Source of the DNA: Streptomyces alboflavus
GTDB lineage: Bacteria > Actinomycetota > Actinomycetes > Streptomycetales > Streptomycetaceae
NCBI RefSeq assembly: GCF_000716675.1
Contig: NZ_JNXT01000001.1
Location: 1-64,000 of the forward strand
Length of the DNA: 64,000 nt
Reading direction: 5' to 3'
Within the stretch, counting starts at the first letter, position 1. Each line of letters opens with the position of its first letter. A program made the translations under genes and the position numbers. This document shows, piece after piece, positions 8,136-15,443 of this stretch. The notes under the pieces were generated by a model. It ran no database searches, was not told the DNA's origin, and worked only from the letters and a program-made list of their open reading frames with translations.

Positions 8136-9179
8136 GTGTTGGTCGACAGTCCCCCTGAACCCCGCGCGGAAACCGCTCCCGCGCCGCCCGGCCGCCGCGC
8201 GCTCCGCGGTGCCGGGCTCGTCCTCGCCGTCGTCCTGCTGCTGGCCCTGATGGCCGTCAGCATCTCCGTGGGCGCCAAACAGCTCTCCATGGACCAGGTC
8301 TGGCACGGGCTGTTCGAGGACTCGGGGACGTACGCCGACGTCGTGGTCGGCGAGCGGGTCTCGCGCACGCTGCTCGGGGTCCTCGCGGGCCTCGGCCTCG
8401 GTCTTTCCGGCGCGGTCCTGCAGGCCCTGACCCGCAATCCGCTGGCCGACCCCGGCCTGCTCGGCATCAACATGGGCGCGTCGGCCGCCGTGGTCACCGC
8501 CATCAGCTTCTTCGGCGTCACCTCGCTGAGCGGCTATGTGTGGTTCGCCTTCGCGGGCGCGGCGATCGTCGGAGTCCTGGTGTACGCGCTCGGCGGCACC
8601 CGCAGCGCGACTCCCGTGCGGCTCGCGCTCGCGGGAACCGCGCTGACCGCCGCGCTCACCGGCTACCTCCAGGCCGTGATGATTACGGACAACGCCGCGC
8701 TCGACAAGATGCGCTTCTGGACGGTCGGCTCCCTGGCCTCCGCCAAGATGGAGACCATCCAGCAGGTCCTGCCGTTCCTCGCCGTCGGGGCCGTGCTCGC
8801 CCTCGGCCTCGCCCGGCCGCTCAACGCCGTGGCGATGGGCGACGACACCGCCCGCGCCCTCGGCGCCCGGCTGACCCGCACCCGCGCCCTGTCCATGGCC
8901 TCCGCGACGATGCTGTGCGGCGCCGCGACCGCCGCCTGCGGGCCCATCGCGTTCGTCGGCCTGATGGTGCCGCACATGGTGCGCTCCTTCACCGGACCCG
9001 ACATGCGCTGGATCTTCCCCTACGCCGCCGTCCTCTCGCCCGTCCTGCTGCTCGGCGCCGACGTGCTCGGCCGGGTCGTCTCGCGCCCCGCCGAGCTCCA
9101 GGTCGGCGTCGTCACCGCGGCCATCGGCGCCCCGGTGTTCATCCTGCTCGTACGACGGCGGAGGACGGCCCAGCTGTGA
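8136..9179 (+). CDS. FecCD-family iron-siderophore permease
   Basis: 347 residues with about nine to ten hydrophobic segments. Family motifs include GLGLSGAVLQALTRNPLADP near residue 88 and GAATAACGPIAFVGLMVPH near residue 267, the loop that contacts the ATPase. The GTG start is only 5 nt after the iron box and no ribosome site is visible, but TAACCT sits 6 nt upstream, so the message is probably leaderless. Its stop overlaps the next permease as GTGA. The two permeases would form a heterodimer in the membrane. Confidence 0.9.
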   Translation: MLVDSPPEPRAETAPAPPGRRALRGAGLVLAVVLLLALMAVSISVGAKQLSMDQVWHGLFEDSGTYADVVVGERVSRTLLGVLAGLGLGLSGAVLQALTRNPLADPGLLGINMGASAAVVTAISFFGVTSLSGYVWFAFAGAAIVGVLVYALGGTRSATPVRLALAGTALTAALTGYLQAVMITDNAALDKMRFWTVGSLASAKMETIQQVLPFLAVGAVLALGLARPLNAVAMGDDTARALGARLTRTRALSMASATMLCGAATAACGPIAFVGLMVPHMVRSFTGPDMRWIFPYAAVLSPVLLLGADVLGRVVSRPAELQVGVVTAAIGAPVFILLVRRRRTAQL

Positions 9180-10204
9180 AGGCGATACGCACCCGCGGCG
9201 GGGTCTCGGTCCGCCTCGACGTCCGCACGGCCGTCGTGGTCGTGACCCTCGTCCTCGCCGCGCTCGTCGCGAGCGTCGTGCTCATCGGCACCGGCGACTT
9301 CGACATCCCGACCGCCGACGTCATCCGCACCCTCCTCGGCAACGGCGACCCCGGCCAGGAGTTCATCATCAACGACCTGCGCCTGCCGCGGGTCGTGGTC
9401 GGGCTTCTGGTGGGCGCGTCCCTCGGCCTCGCGGGCGCGCTGTTCCAGTCCATCTCCCGCAACCCGCTGGGCAGTCCGGACGTCCTCGGCATCGGGCAGG
9501 GCTCGACCGCCGGCGCGCTCCTCATGATCGTGGTCTTCAGCGGCAGCGCGAACCAGGTCGCGGGCGCCGCGCTGGTCGGCGGCCTGGTCACCGGCGCCGC
9601 GATGTACCTGCTCTCCTGGCGCGGAGGCGTGCACGGCTACCGGCTCGTCCTCGTCGGCATCGGCATGAACGCCCTCGCCGTCGCCATCAACGGCTATCTG
9701 ATGACCAAGGCCGACTTCGTCGACGCGGCCCGCGCGGTCGTGTGGATGACGGGCTCGCTCAACGGCCGCGACTGGGACCAGGTCTGGCCGCTGCTCACGC
9801 TGTGCGCCGTACTGCTTCCGGCGGTCGTCATGCACGCGCGGCCGCTGCGGATGCTGGAGATGGGCGACGACACGGCGTACTCCCTCGGGGCGCCCGTCGA
9901 ACGGACCCGCGTCGTCCTCATGGGCGCCGCCGTGCTGCTCACCGCGGCCGCGACCGCCGCCGCCGGGCCCGTCAGCTTCGTCGCTCTCACCGCGCCGCAG
10001 CTGGCCCGCCGCCTGACCCGCTCGCCGGGCCCGAACCTGGTGCCCGCCATGTGCATGGGCGCGACCCTGCTGATCGTCGCCGACTGGGCCTCGCAGCGGG
10101 CCTTCGGTGCCGACCAGCTGCCCGTCGGCGTCGTCACCGGCGTCCTCGGCGGCGTGTATCTGCTGTGGCTGCTCGTCACCGAGCGCAGGGCGGGGCGCAT
10201 ATGA
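9176..10204 (+). CDS. FecCD-family iron-siderophore permease, second subunit
   Basis: 342 residues, GTG start overlapping the previous stop by 4 bp. Hydrophobic throughout, with GASLGLAGALFQSISRNPLGSP and GPVSFVALTAPQLARRL giving the same two family motifs as its partner (read in pieces at about residues 80-100 and 265-282). Together with the upstream permease and downstream ATPase it completes a typical FepD-FepG-FepC arrangement. Long linker TTG/ATG alternatives further upstream run through the first permease and are not credible. Confidence 0.92.
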   Translation: MKAIRTRGGVSVRLDVRTAVVVVTLVLAALVASVVLIGTGDFDIPTADVIRTLLGNGDPGQEFIINDLRLPRVVVGLLVGASLGLAGALFQSISRNPLGSPDVLGIGQGSTAGALLMIVVFSGSANQVAGAALVGGLVTGAAMYLLSWRGGVHGYRLVLVGIGMNALAVAINGYLMTKADFVDAARAVVWMTGSLNGRDWDQVWPLLTLCAVLLPAVVMHARPLRMLEMGDDTAYSLGAPVERTRVVLMGAAVLLTAAATAAAGPVSFVALTAPQLARRLTRSPGPNLVPAMCMGATLLIVADWASQRAFGADQLPVGVVTGVLGGVYLLWLLVTERRAGRI

Positions 10205-10301
10205 GTGCCTGCCCGAGCGCCCGCCCCGCCCGGCGGTGGCGCGCGTGAAGCCGCGGACCCGGACCTCGTACGAAGAACCCCACGACCAGGAGCGTGCCCC
10301 C

Positions 10302-11099
10302 GTGAACCGGCTCATCGCGGACGATGTGACCATCGGCTACGACCAGCGTGTCATCGCGGAGAAGCTGTCCGTGGAGATCCCCGACAACTCCTTCACGGTG
10401 ATCGTCGGTCCGAACGCCTGCGGCAAGTCGACGCTGCTGCGCGCCCTGTCCCGGATGCTCAAGCCCTCCGCCGGGCGGGTGCTCCTCGACGGCCAGACCA
10501 TCCAGTCGCTGCCCGCCAAGCAGGTCGCGCGGACGCTCGGCCTGCTGCCGCAGTCGTCCATCGCCCCCGACGGCATCACGGTCGGCGACCTGGTGGCGCG
10601 CGGCCGCTACCCGCACCAGGGGCTGCTGCGGCAGTGGTCCAAGGAGGACGAGCGGATCGTGCGCGAGTCCATGGAGTCGACCGGTGTCGCCGAGCTGGGG
10701 GACCGGTACGTCGACGAGCTCTCCGGCGGCCAGCGCCAGCGCGTGTGGATCGCCATGGCGCTCGCCCAGCAGACGCCGCTGTTGCTGCTCGACGAGCCGA
10801 CCACGTTCCTCGACATCCAGCACCAGATCGACGTCCTCGACCTGTGCGCCGATCTGCACGAGGAGCAGGGGCGGACGTTGGTCGCCGTGCTGCACGACCT
10901 GAACCACGCCGCGCGGTACGCCACGCATCTGATCGCGTTGCGTGACGGGAAGGTGTTGGCCGAGGGGGCTCCCGGGGAGATCGTCACCGCTGAGTTGGTG
11001 GCGGAGACCTTCGGGATCAAGTGTCAGGTGATTGATGATCCTGAGACGGGGACGCCGTTGGTGGTGCCTGCGGCTCGTAAGGCTCGCGTGGGCGCGTAG
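10302..11099 (+). CDS. Iron-siderophore ABC transporter ATP-binding protein
   Basis: 265 residues of the FepC/FecE family. Walker A is GPNACGKST near residue 37, the signature LSGGQRQR near residue 141, Walker B LLLLDEPTTFLDI near residue 160 and the switch His in AVLHDLNHA. GTG start with CCAGGAG 9 nt upstream. It follows the second permease after 97 bp, still in the same transcription unit. The terminator at 11131-11161 ends the operon. Powers uptake of ferric siderophores captured by the two lipoprotein receptors. Confidence 0.94.
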   Translation: MNRLIADDVTIGYDQRVIAEKLSVEIPDNSFTVIVGPNACGKSTLLRALSRMLKPSAGRVLLDGQTIQSLPAKQVARTLGLLPQSSIAPDGITVGDLVARGRYPHQGLLRQWSKEDERIVRESMESTGVAELGDRYVDELSGGQRQRVWIAMALAQQTPLLLLDEPTTFLDIQHQIDVLDLCADLHEEQGRTLVAVLHDLNHAARYATHLIALRDGKVLAEGAPGEIVTAELVAETFGIKCQVIDDPETGTPLVVPAARKARVGA

Positions 11100-11130
11100 G
11101 CTCGCGGGGGCGCGTTGGTGGCGGGCTTAT

Positions 11131-11161
11131 GGGGGCTTCGCCCCCGTTCCCCCCTTTTTTT
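11131..11161 (+). terminator. Terminator of the siderophore permease operon
   Basis: GGGGGC-TTC-GCCCCC hairpin (11131-11145) followed by a C-rich stretch and a run of seven T at 11155-11161. The T-run is unusual for this genome and supports termination. Confidence 0.8.
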
Positions 11162-11173
11162 GCCGCTTCGCGG

Positions 11174-11198
11174 CTCGTCCTCAAACGCCGGACGGGCT
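11174..11198 (-). repeat. 25-bp dispersed repeat core, solo copy
   Basis: These 25 bases are, on the minus strand, identical to 17296-17320 and 62765-62789, the core of the two long palindromic repeats. Here only the core is present, between the permease-operon terminator and the SCP2-like gene. It is adjacent to a small hairpin (GCCGC-TTC-GCGGC). Confidence 0.85.
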
Positions 11199-11231
11199 TT
11201 GATGGGCTCGTCCTCTAGTGCCGGGCGGGTC

Positions 11232-11579
11232 TTAGAGGAGCTTGCGTAGGTGTAGGAGGTCCCGTAGGCCTGCTTCCAGCTTTACACGGCCGGATGTCCA
11301 CGCCTTGGCGAAGTTCAGGTTGCCGTTGACCATCGCCACCAGGTCGTCGCCTGTCATGGCCAGGCGGATCTGGGCCTTCTCGTGGGGTGGGCCGGGGTGC
11401 TCGTCGAGGACCTCGATCCGGCCGTTCTGGAGGCGGCCGGTGAGGGTGACGTCGAGATCTCTGAGGTGGCAGCTCAGGGAGCGGTCGAGCGCCGCGGCAC
11501 TGCGTACGTCGCCGTCCGCGGCCGCGAGGTTGTCCGAGAGTTTGTCGAGTGCGCTGCGGCACTCCGCCATGGTCGCCAT
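11232..11579 (-). CDS. SCP2 sterol-carrier-like domain protein
   Basis: 115 residues. The stretch from about residue 45 (VTLTGRLQNGRIEVLDEH), through AQIRLAMTGDDLVAMVNGNL, to AWTSGRVKLEAG resembles the SCP2 fold, with the typical final G-x-V-K-(V/L)-x-G turn. Such small stand-alone SCP2 proteins are thought to bind lipids or other hydrophobic ligands; ligand unknown. No signal peptide. On the minus strand TACCGT ends 8 nt before the ATG and no ribosome site exists, suggesting a leaderless transcript divergent from the next gene. Confidence 0.8.
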   Translation of the reverse strand: MATMAECRSALDKLSDNLAAADGDVRSAAALDRSLSCHLRDLDVTLTGRLQNGRIEVLDEHPGPPHEKAQIRLAMTGDDLVAMVNGNLNFAKAWTSGRVKLEAGLRDLLHLRKLL

Positions 11580-11587
11580 CGTGATCG

Positions 11588-11615
11588 ACGGTACCGCAGA
11601 GCTTCGATGTAGCGT
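11588..11615. promoter_or_regulatory. Back-to-back leaderless -10 elements
   Basis: Minus-strand TACCGT (complement of 11588-11593) lies 8 nt before the SCP2-like ATG, and plus-strand TAGCGT (11610-11615) lies 6 nt before the ATG at 11622. Both fit TANNNT, so both transcripts should start at or next to their start codons. No clear -35 elements were identified. Confidence 0.6.
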
Positions 11616-11621
11616 CGTGGC

Positions 11622-11981
11622 ATGAGCGACTGGACGCCGGGCCGCGAGCCCGAGCCCACAGAGGCGGAGTCCGAGATTCCGGTGGCGGCGGGCGCCGATG
11701 TTCCGGTGAATCCGGAGGCTGATGCTCCGGTGCACTCGGGGGCCGACGCCGCCCCTTCCGAGCCCGCCCCGCTGGAAGTCGTCCGCACCCCCACCGGGAA
11801 CGCCGAGGTGGACGCCCAGCTCCAGCGTCTCGGCGACGCCGACCACCTCGCCACCGACGGCCACATCGAGGTGTACGAGGATGTGCACCGGGGCCTGCGT
11901 GACGCGCTGACCGCGCTGGACGCACGCCCCGGCCCACCGGCGCTCGCAGGAGCGCCCACACCGTCGTACGACAGGAGCTGA
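11622..11981 (+). CDS. Small acidic actinobacterial protein upstream of tlyA
   Basis: 119 residues. The first ~50 are Pro/Glu/Ala-rich and disordered in character (PEPTEAESEIPVAAGADVP). Residues ~52-105 (VVRTPTGNAEVDAQLQRLG, HIEVYEDVHRGLRDALTALD) look like a short helical domain. It ends 7 bp before the TlyA start, so it is co-transcribed with tlyA, NAD kinase. Proteins of this kind precede tlyA in many actinobacteria and have no known function. Probably leaderless (see the -10 at 11610-11615). Confidence 0.82.
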   Translation: MSDWTPGREPEPTEAESEIPVAAGADVPVNPEADAPVHSGADAAPSEPAPLEVVRTPTGNAEVDAQLQRLGDADHLATDGHIEVYEDVHRGLRDALTALDARPGPPALAGAPTPSYDRS

Positions 11982-11988
11982 ACCGAAC

Positions 11989-12804
11989 GTGGCAGGAGTG
12001 GCACGCCGCCGCCTCGACGCCGAGCTGGTCCGCAGGAAACTCGCGCGCTCGCGCGAGCACGCGAGTCAGCTGATCGCCGCCGGCCGGGTGAGCGTCGGCA
12101 AGACCCTCGCGACCAAACCGGCCACGCAGGTGGAGACGGCCGCCGCGATCGTCGTCACCCAGGACGACGACGATCCCGACTACGTCTCGCGCGGCGGCCA
12201 CAAGCTCGCCGGCGCCCTGCAGGCCTTCGTCCCGCACGGGCTCGCCGTCGAAGGCCGGCGCGCCCTCGACGCGGGCGCCTCCACCGGCGGCTTCACCGAT
12301 GTGCTGCTGCGCGCGGGCGTCGCGCACGTCGTCGCCGTCGACGTCGGCTACGGCCAGCTCGCCTGGTCGCTGCAGAGCGACGACCGGGTCACCGTCAAGG
12401 ACCGTACGAACGTACGCGAGTTGACGCTCGACCTCATCGACGGCGAGCCCGTCGACCTGGTCGTCGGTGACCTGTCCTTCATCCCCCTCGGGCTCGTGCT
12501 GCCCGCCCTGGCGCGCTGCGCGGCGCCCGACGCGGACCTCGTCCTGATGGTGAAGCCGCAGTTCGAGGTCGGCAAGGAGCGCCTGGGCAGCGGCGGTGTG
12601 GTGCGCAGCGAGGAACTGCGGGCCGAGGCCGTGCGGACCGTGGCACGGCAGGCGTGGGGGCTCGGCCTCGGGGTGCGCGGCGTGACCGCGAGCCCGCTGC
12701 CCGGGCCCTCCGGGAATGTCGAGTACTTTCTGTGGCTGCGCGCCGGGGCGCCGGAACTCGACCCGGCGGACGTCGACCGTGCCGTGGCGGAGGGGCCCCG
12801 TTGA
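11989..12804 (+). CDS. tlyA: TlyA-family rRNA 2'-O-methyltransferase
   Basis: 271 residues. The N-terminal ~65 residues are an S4 RNA-binding domain (RLDAELVRRKLARSREHA, AAGRVSVGK). The methyltransferase core has SAM motif I DAGASTGGFTDVLLRAG at about residues 94-110, then VVGDLSFIPL near 161 and LVLMVKPQFEVGKE near 182. TlyA methylates ribose in 16S and 23S rRNA and is needed for capreomycin sensitivity in mycobacteria. GTG start with AGGAGC at 11 nt; a second GTG at 11998 is possible. Start-stop overlap with the NAD kinase downstream (TTGA) matches the conserved actinobacterial tlyA-ppnK-recN order. Confidence 0.94.
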   Translation: MAGVARRRLDAELVRRKLARSREHASQLIAAGRVSVGKTLATKPATQVETAAAIVVTQDDDDPDYVSRGGHKLAGALQAFVPHGLAVEGRRALDAGASTGGFTDVLLRAGVAHVVAVDVGYGQLAWSLQSDDRVTVKDRTNVRELTLDLIDGEPVDLVVGDLSFIPLGLVLPALARCAAPDADLVLMVKPQFEVGKERLGSGGVVRSEELRAEAVRTVARQAWGLGLGVRGVTASPLPGPSGNVEYFLWLRAGAPELDPADVDRAVAEGPR

Positions 12805-13706
12805 GTCAGACCCGAGCTCGTACTGTTTTTCTCCTTGCGCACACCGGCAGGCCCGCGGCCATCCGCAGCGCCGAACTCGTCGTGCAGGGGCTGCTGCGCA
12901 GCGGCCTCGGCGTGCGGGTGTTGGAGGCGGAGGCGGCGGACCTGCCGCTGCCCGACGAGGTGGAGCTGGTCAAGGAGGCGACACCCGCGTGCCTCGACGC
13001 CTGCGAACTCCTCATCGTGCTCGGCGGTGACGGGACGCTGCTGCGCGGCGCGGAGTTCGCCCGCGCCTCCGGCGTGCCGATGCTCGGCGTGAACCTCGGC
13101 CGCGTCGGCTTCCTCGCCGAGGCCGAGCGGGACGACCTGGACAAGGTCGTCGACCGCGTCGTCACCAAGGCCTACGAGGTCGAGGAGCGCATGACCGTCG
13201 ACGTCGTCGTGCACAGCAACGGCGACGTCGTCCACCGCGACTGGGCCCTCAATGAAGCCGCCGTGCAGAAGATGTCGGCCGAGCGGATGCTCGAGGTCGT
13301 CCTGGAGATCGACGGCCGCCCCGTGACCGGCTTCGGCTGCGACGGCATCGTCTGCGCCACGCCGACCGGCTCGACCGCGTACGCCTTCTCGGCGGGCGGG
13401 CCCGTCGTGTGGCCCGAGGTCGAGGCGCTGCTCATGGTGCCGATCAGCGCGCACGCCCTCTTCGCCAAGCCGCTGGTGACCTCGCCGGAGTCCGTCCTCG
13501 CCGTGGAGGTCCAGCCGCACACGCCGCACGGGGTGCTGTGGTGCGACGGGCGGCGGACCGTCGAGCTGCCCGCCGGGGCGCGTGTCGAGGTGCGACGGGG
13601 GGCGGTGCCGGTGCGGCTCGCGCGGTTGCACCATGCGTCGTTCACCGATCGGCTCGTGGCCAAGTTCGCTCTGCCGGTCTCGGGGTGGCGGGGGGCCCCG
13701 CAGTAG
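12801..13706 (+). CDS. ppnK: NAD kinase
   Basis: 301 residues from a TTG that overlaps the tlyA stop (TTGA). The GGDGT motif (LGGDGTLLRGAEFAR) is at about residues 74-88 and the second signature CATPTGSTAYAFSAGGP near residue 186. It phosphorylates NAD to NADP using ATP or polyphosphate. The start gives the N-terminus RTVFLLAHTGRPAAIRSAEL that is conserved in Streptomyces orthologues. Position between tlyA and recN is the conserved one, although here a divergent permease gene intervenes. Confidence 0.95.
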   Translation: MSQTRARTVFLLAHTGRPAAIRSAELVVQGLLRSGLGVRVLEAEAADLPLPDEVELVKEATPACLDACELLIVLGGDGTLLRGAEFARASGVPMLGVNLGRVGFLAEAERDDLDKVVDRVVTKAYEVEERMTVDVVVHSNGDVVHRDWALNEAAVQKMSAERMLEVVLEIDGRPVTGFGCDGIVCATPTGSTAYAFSAGGPVVWPEVEALLMVPISAHALFAKPLVTSPESVLAVEVQPHTPHGVLWCDGRRTVELPAGARVEVRRGAVPVRLARLHHASFTDRLVAKFALPVSGWRGAPQ

Positions 13707-13750
13707 CGCTTCGCTGGATGGGCGGGGTGATCCTGCGGGTCGGCTGTGCT

Positions 13751-13868
13751 TTCCTGCGGGGCGGTTGTGTTGATTCCTGCGGGGCTGTGGGGGCTGGGCG
13801 CGCAGTTCCCCGCGCCCCTTGCGGGGCGGGGTCGTGTGCGGTTCCCCGTGGCCCTTGCGGGGCGGGGG
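13751..13868 (+). repeat. GC-rich intergenic palindromic repeats
   Basis: Between the NAD kinase stop (13706) and the permease stop (13910) there are two copies of TTCCTGCGGGGC (13751 and 13775) and two imperfect copies of a CAGTTCCCCGCGCCCCTTGC-type unit (13800-13830 and 13837-13868), each able to form a CCCCGC/GCGGGG hairpin. Units of this type are common in Streptomyces intergenic regions. They may act as a bidirectional terminator for the convergent genes. Confidence 0.7.
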
Positions 13869-13907
13869 CGGGCTGGACTCGCCAGAGCTGTTCCGAGGCG
13901 GGCAGGG

Positions 13908-15260
13908 TCAGGTCGCGTTGACCACGGTGATGGCACGGCGTCGCAGTACCGCCGTCACCGGGAAGCCTGTGGCGCCGAGGGCCAGGAGCAGCGTGCCGGT
14001 GGCTATGGCCGTCGGTACCGCCCAGGGCAGGTGTGGGACGGCCGAGCCGAAGGCGGTGCTCAGCATCGGGGCCAGGGTCGCCAGGGCGATCACGGTGCCG
14101 AGCAGCAGCGCCGTCCCGGCGACGACCACCGCCTCCCAGGCCGCCATCGCCCGGACCTGGCGGCGCTGGGAGCCCACGACCCGCAGCAGGGCCAGGTCGC
14201 GGCGGCGCTCGAAGGAGATCATCGCCAGGGTGTTGGCCGAGGCTATGGCGGCGAAGCCCGCGTACAACGACGTGCCCATGTAGTCCATCCAGACCTCGCC
14301 CGTGCTGCCCGCGGAGCCGGTGTGGTGCTGGGCCGTCGTGTGCATCGCGATCTTCGTGAGGCCGAAGCCGACTACGAGCAGCAGCGGCACCACCGCCGCG
14401 GAGAAACGGCGCGGCTGAGAGCGGACGTTGAGCATCGCCAGGCGTGCCGCGCCGCCGCCCAGACGGCCCACGGCCGCCGACACCAGCCAGGCCGCGGGCC
14501 CGACGAGCCGCGGGCCGAGCAGCCCCGCGCCCACGCAGAACAGGATGAGGACCAGGAACGCCCCCTCGCCCGCCTCGTCCGCGGGCTGCCGCGAGAGCAG
14601 CACCGAGAGGGCGGCACCGCCCGCGACCGCCAGCAGCCCGAGCGGCGCCCGCAGCAGCCCGAGACCGCGCCGCCCCGCCGCCGCCTCGTGCAGCGCACGC
14701 GCGGGCCGCAGCAAGGAGAAGCGCAGCGAGGACAGCACGGCCGCCAGCGCCGACGTGACCACGGCGACGCCCAGACACACGGGCAGCGCGAGCCAGCTGA
14801 AGCGGAAGGGCACCTCGGCCGGGACCAGGCCGTGCGTGACCATCCCCCGGAACCACACGCGGGCCAGCACACCGCCGAGCGCGAAACCCACCAGGGCCGC
14901 GGGCACGGACGCGGCCAGGGACTGGACGGCCACCGCGCGGCGGACCTGGCGGGGCCTGGCGCCGATGGAGCGGACCAGGGCCAGCTCGCGGTGCTGCTGC
15001 ACGACGGCCGTGCCCATGGTCGACGCGACCACGAATATCGACATGTAGATGGAGCCGATCAGCAGCACGGCAGCCGTGTCGCCCACGGCGTTCTCCGTGA
15101 GCCGCGCGCGGGCCCCGCGCGAAAGCCCGTCCGTGCTCGTCGTGCGCAACACCATCGTCGACGCGCTCACGACCGTCGCCGCGAACAGCGCAGCGACGGC
15201 CGTGCCGATGAATGCCGGGCGGTGCGCGCGCAGCGCCGCCCGTGCCAGTCCCGTACTCAT
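13908..15260 (-). CDS. FtsX-like ABC permease without adjacent ATPase
   Basis: About 450 residues with roughly eight to ten membrane segments arranged as two repeated FtsX-type cores. The first has VVQQHRELALVRSIGARPRQ near residue 80 and the second MISFERRRDLALLRVVGSQR near residue 340, the classic loop (REL/RDL-ALLRxxGxxxxQ) of MacB/FtsX-like permeases. The family couples ATP hydrolysis by a separate ATPase to extracytoplasmic work or lipoprotein/drug export. No ATPase gene is next to it, nor a soluble adaptor. The start is uncertain: ATG at 15260 has AGGA 11 nt upstream; ATG at 15269 has it too close (2 nt). Open reading continues upstream only as antisense of recN, which is not real. Confidence 0.87.
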   Translation of the reverse strand: MSTGLARAALRAHRPAFIGTAVAALFAATVVSASTMVLRTTSTDGLSRGARARLTENAVGDTAAVLLIGSIYMSIFVVASTMGTAVVQQHRELALVRSIGARPRQVRRAVAVQSLAASVPAALVGFALGGVLARVWFRGMVTHGLVPAEVPFRFSWLALPVCLGVAVVTSALAAVLSSLRFSLLRPARALHEAAAGRRGLGLLRAPLGLLAVAGGAALSVLLSRQPADEAGEGAFLVLILFCVGAGLLGPRLVGPAAWLVSAAVGRLGGGAARLAMLNVRSQPRRFSAAVVPLLLVVGFGLTKIAMHTTAQHHTGSAGSTGEVWMDYMGTSLYAGFAAIASANTLAMISFERRRDLALLRVVGSQRRQVRAMAAWEAVVVAGTALLLGTVIALATLAPMLSTAFGSAVPHLPWAVPTAIATGTLLLALGATGFPVTAVLRRRAITVVNAT

Positions 15261-15443
15261 ATCGATCATGATCCTGCGGCGGGGTGGCCTCCCACCATGA
15301 AGGCCGCCGCAGAATCCGACTGGGGAAAACCCCACCCCGGCGGGTGACAGGTGACGTTTTCGGGGCCTTCGCCACCTGCGCGTTCCCACAAGGACGCCAG
15401 GGCACGTCGCACGGCGGACCCCTGACCTCGTAAGGTCGTGTGC

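Noticed and set aside
10201..10248. 15-codon ORF overlapping the second permease stop (ATGA).
   Set aside because: Too short, Arg/Ala-rich and not supported by a ribosome site; more likely leader of the ATPase gene.
9020..10333. Minus-strand frames over the FecCD genes (up to 437 aa).
   Set aside because: His/Asp/Arg-rich antisense artefacts of high-GC third positions, typical for this genome.
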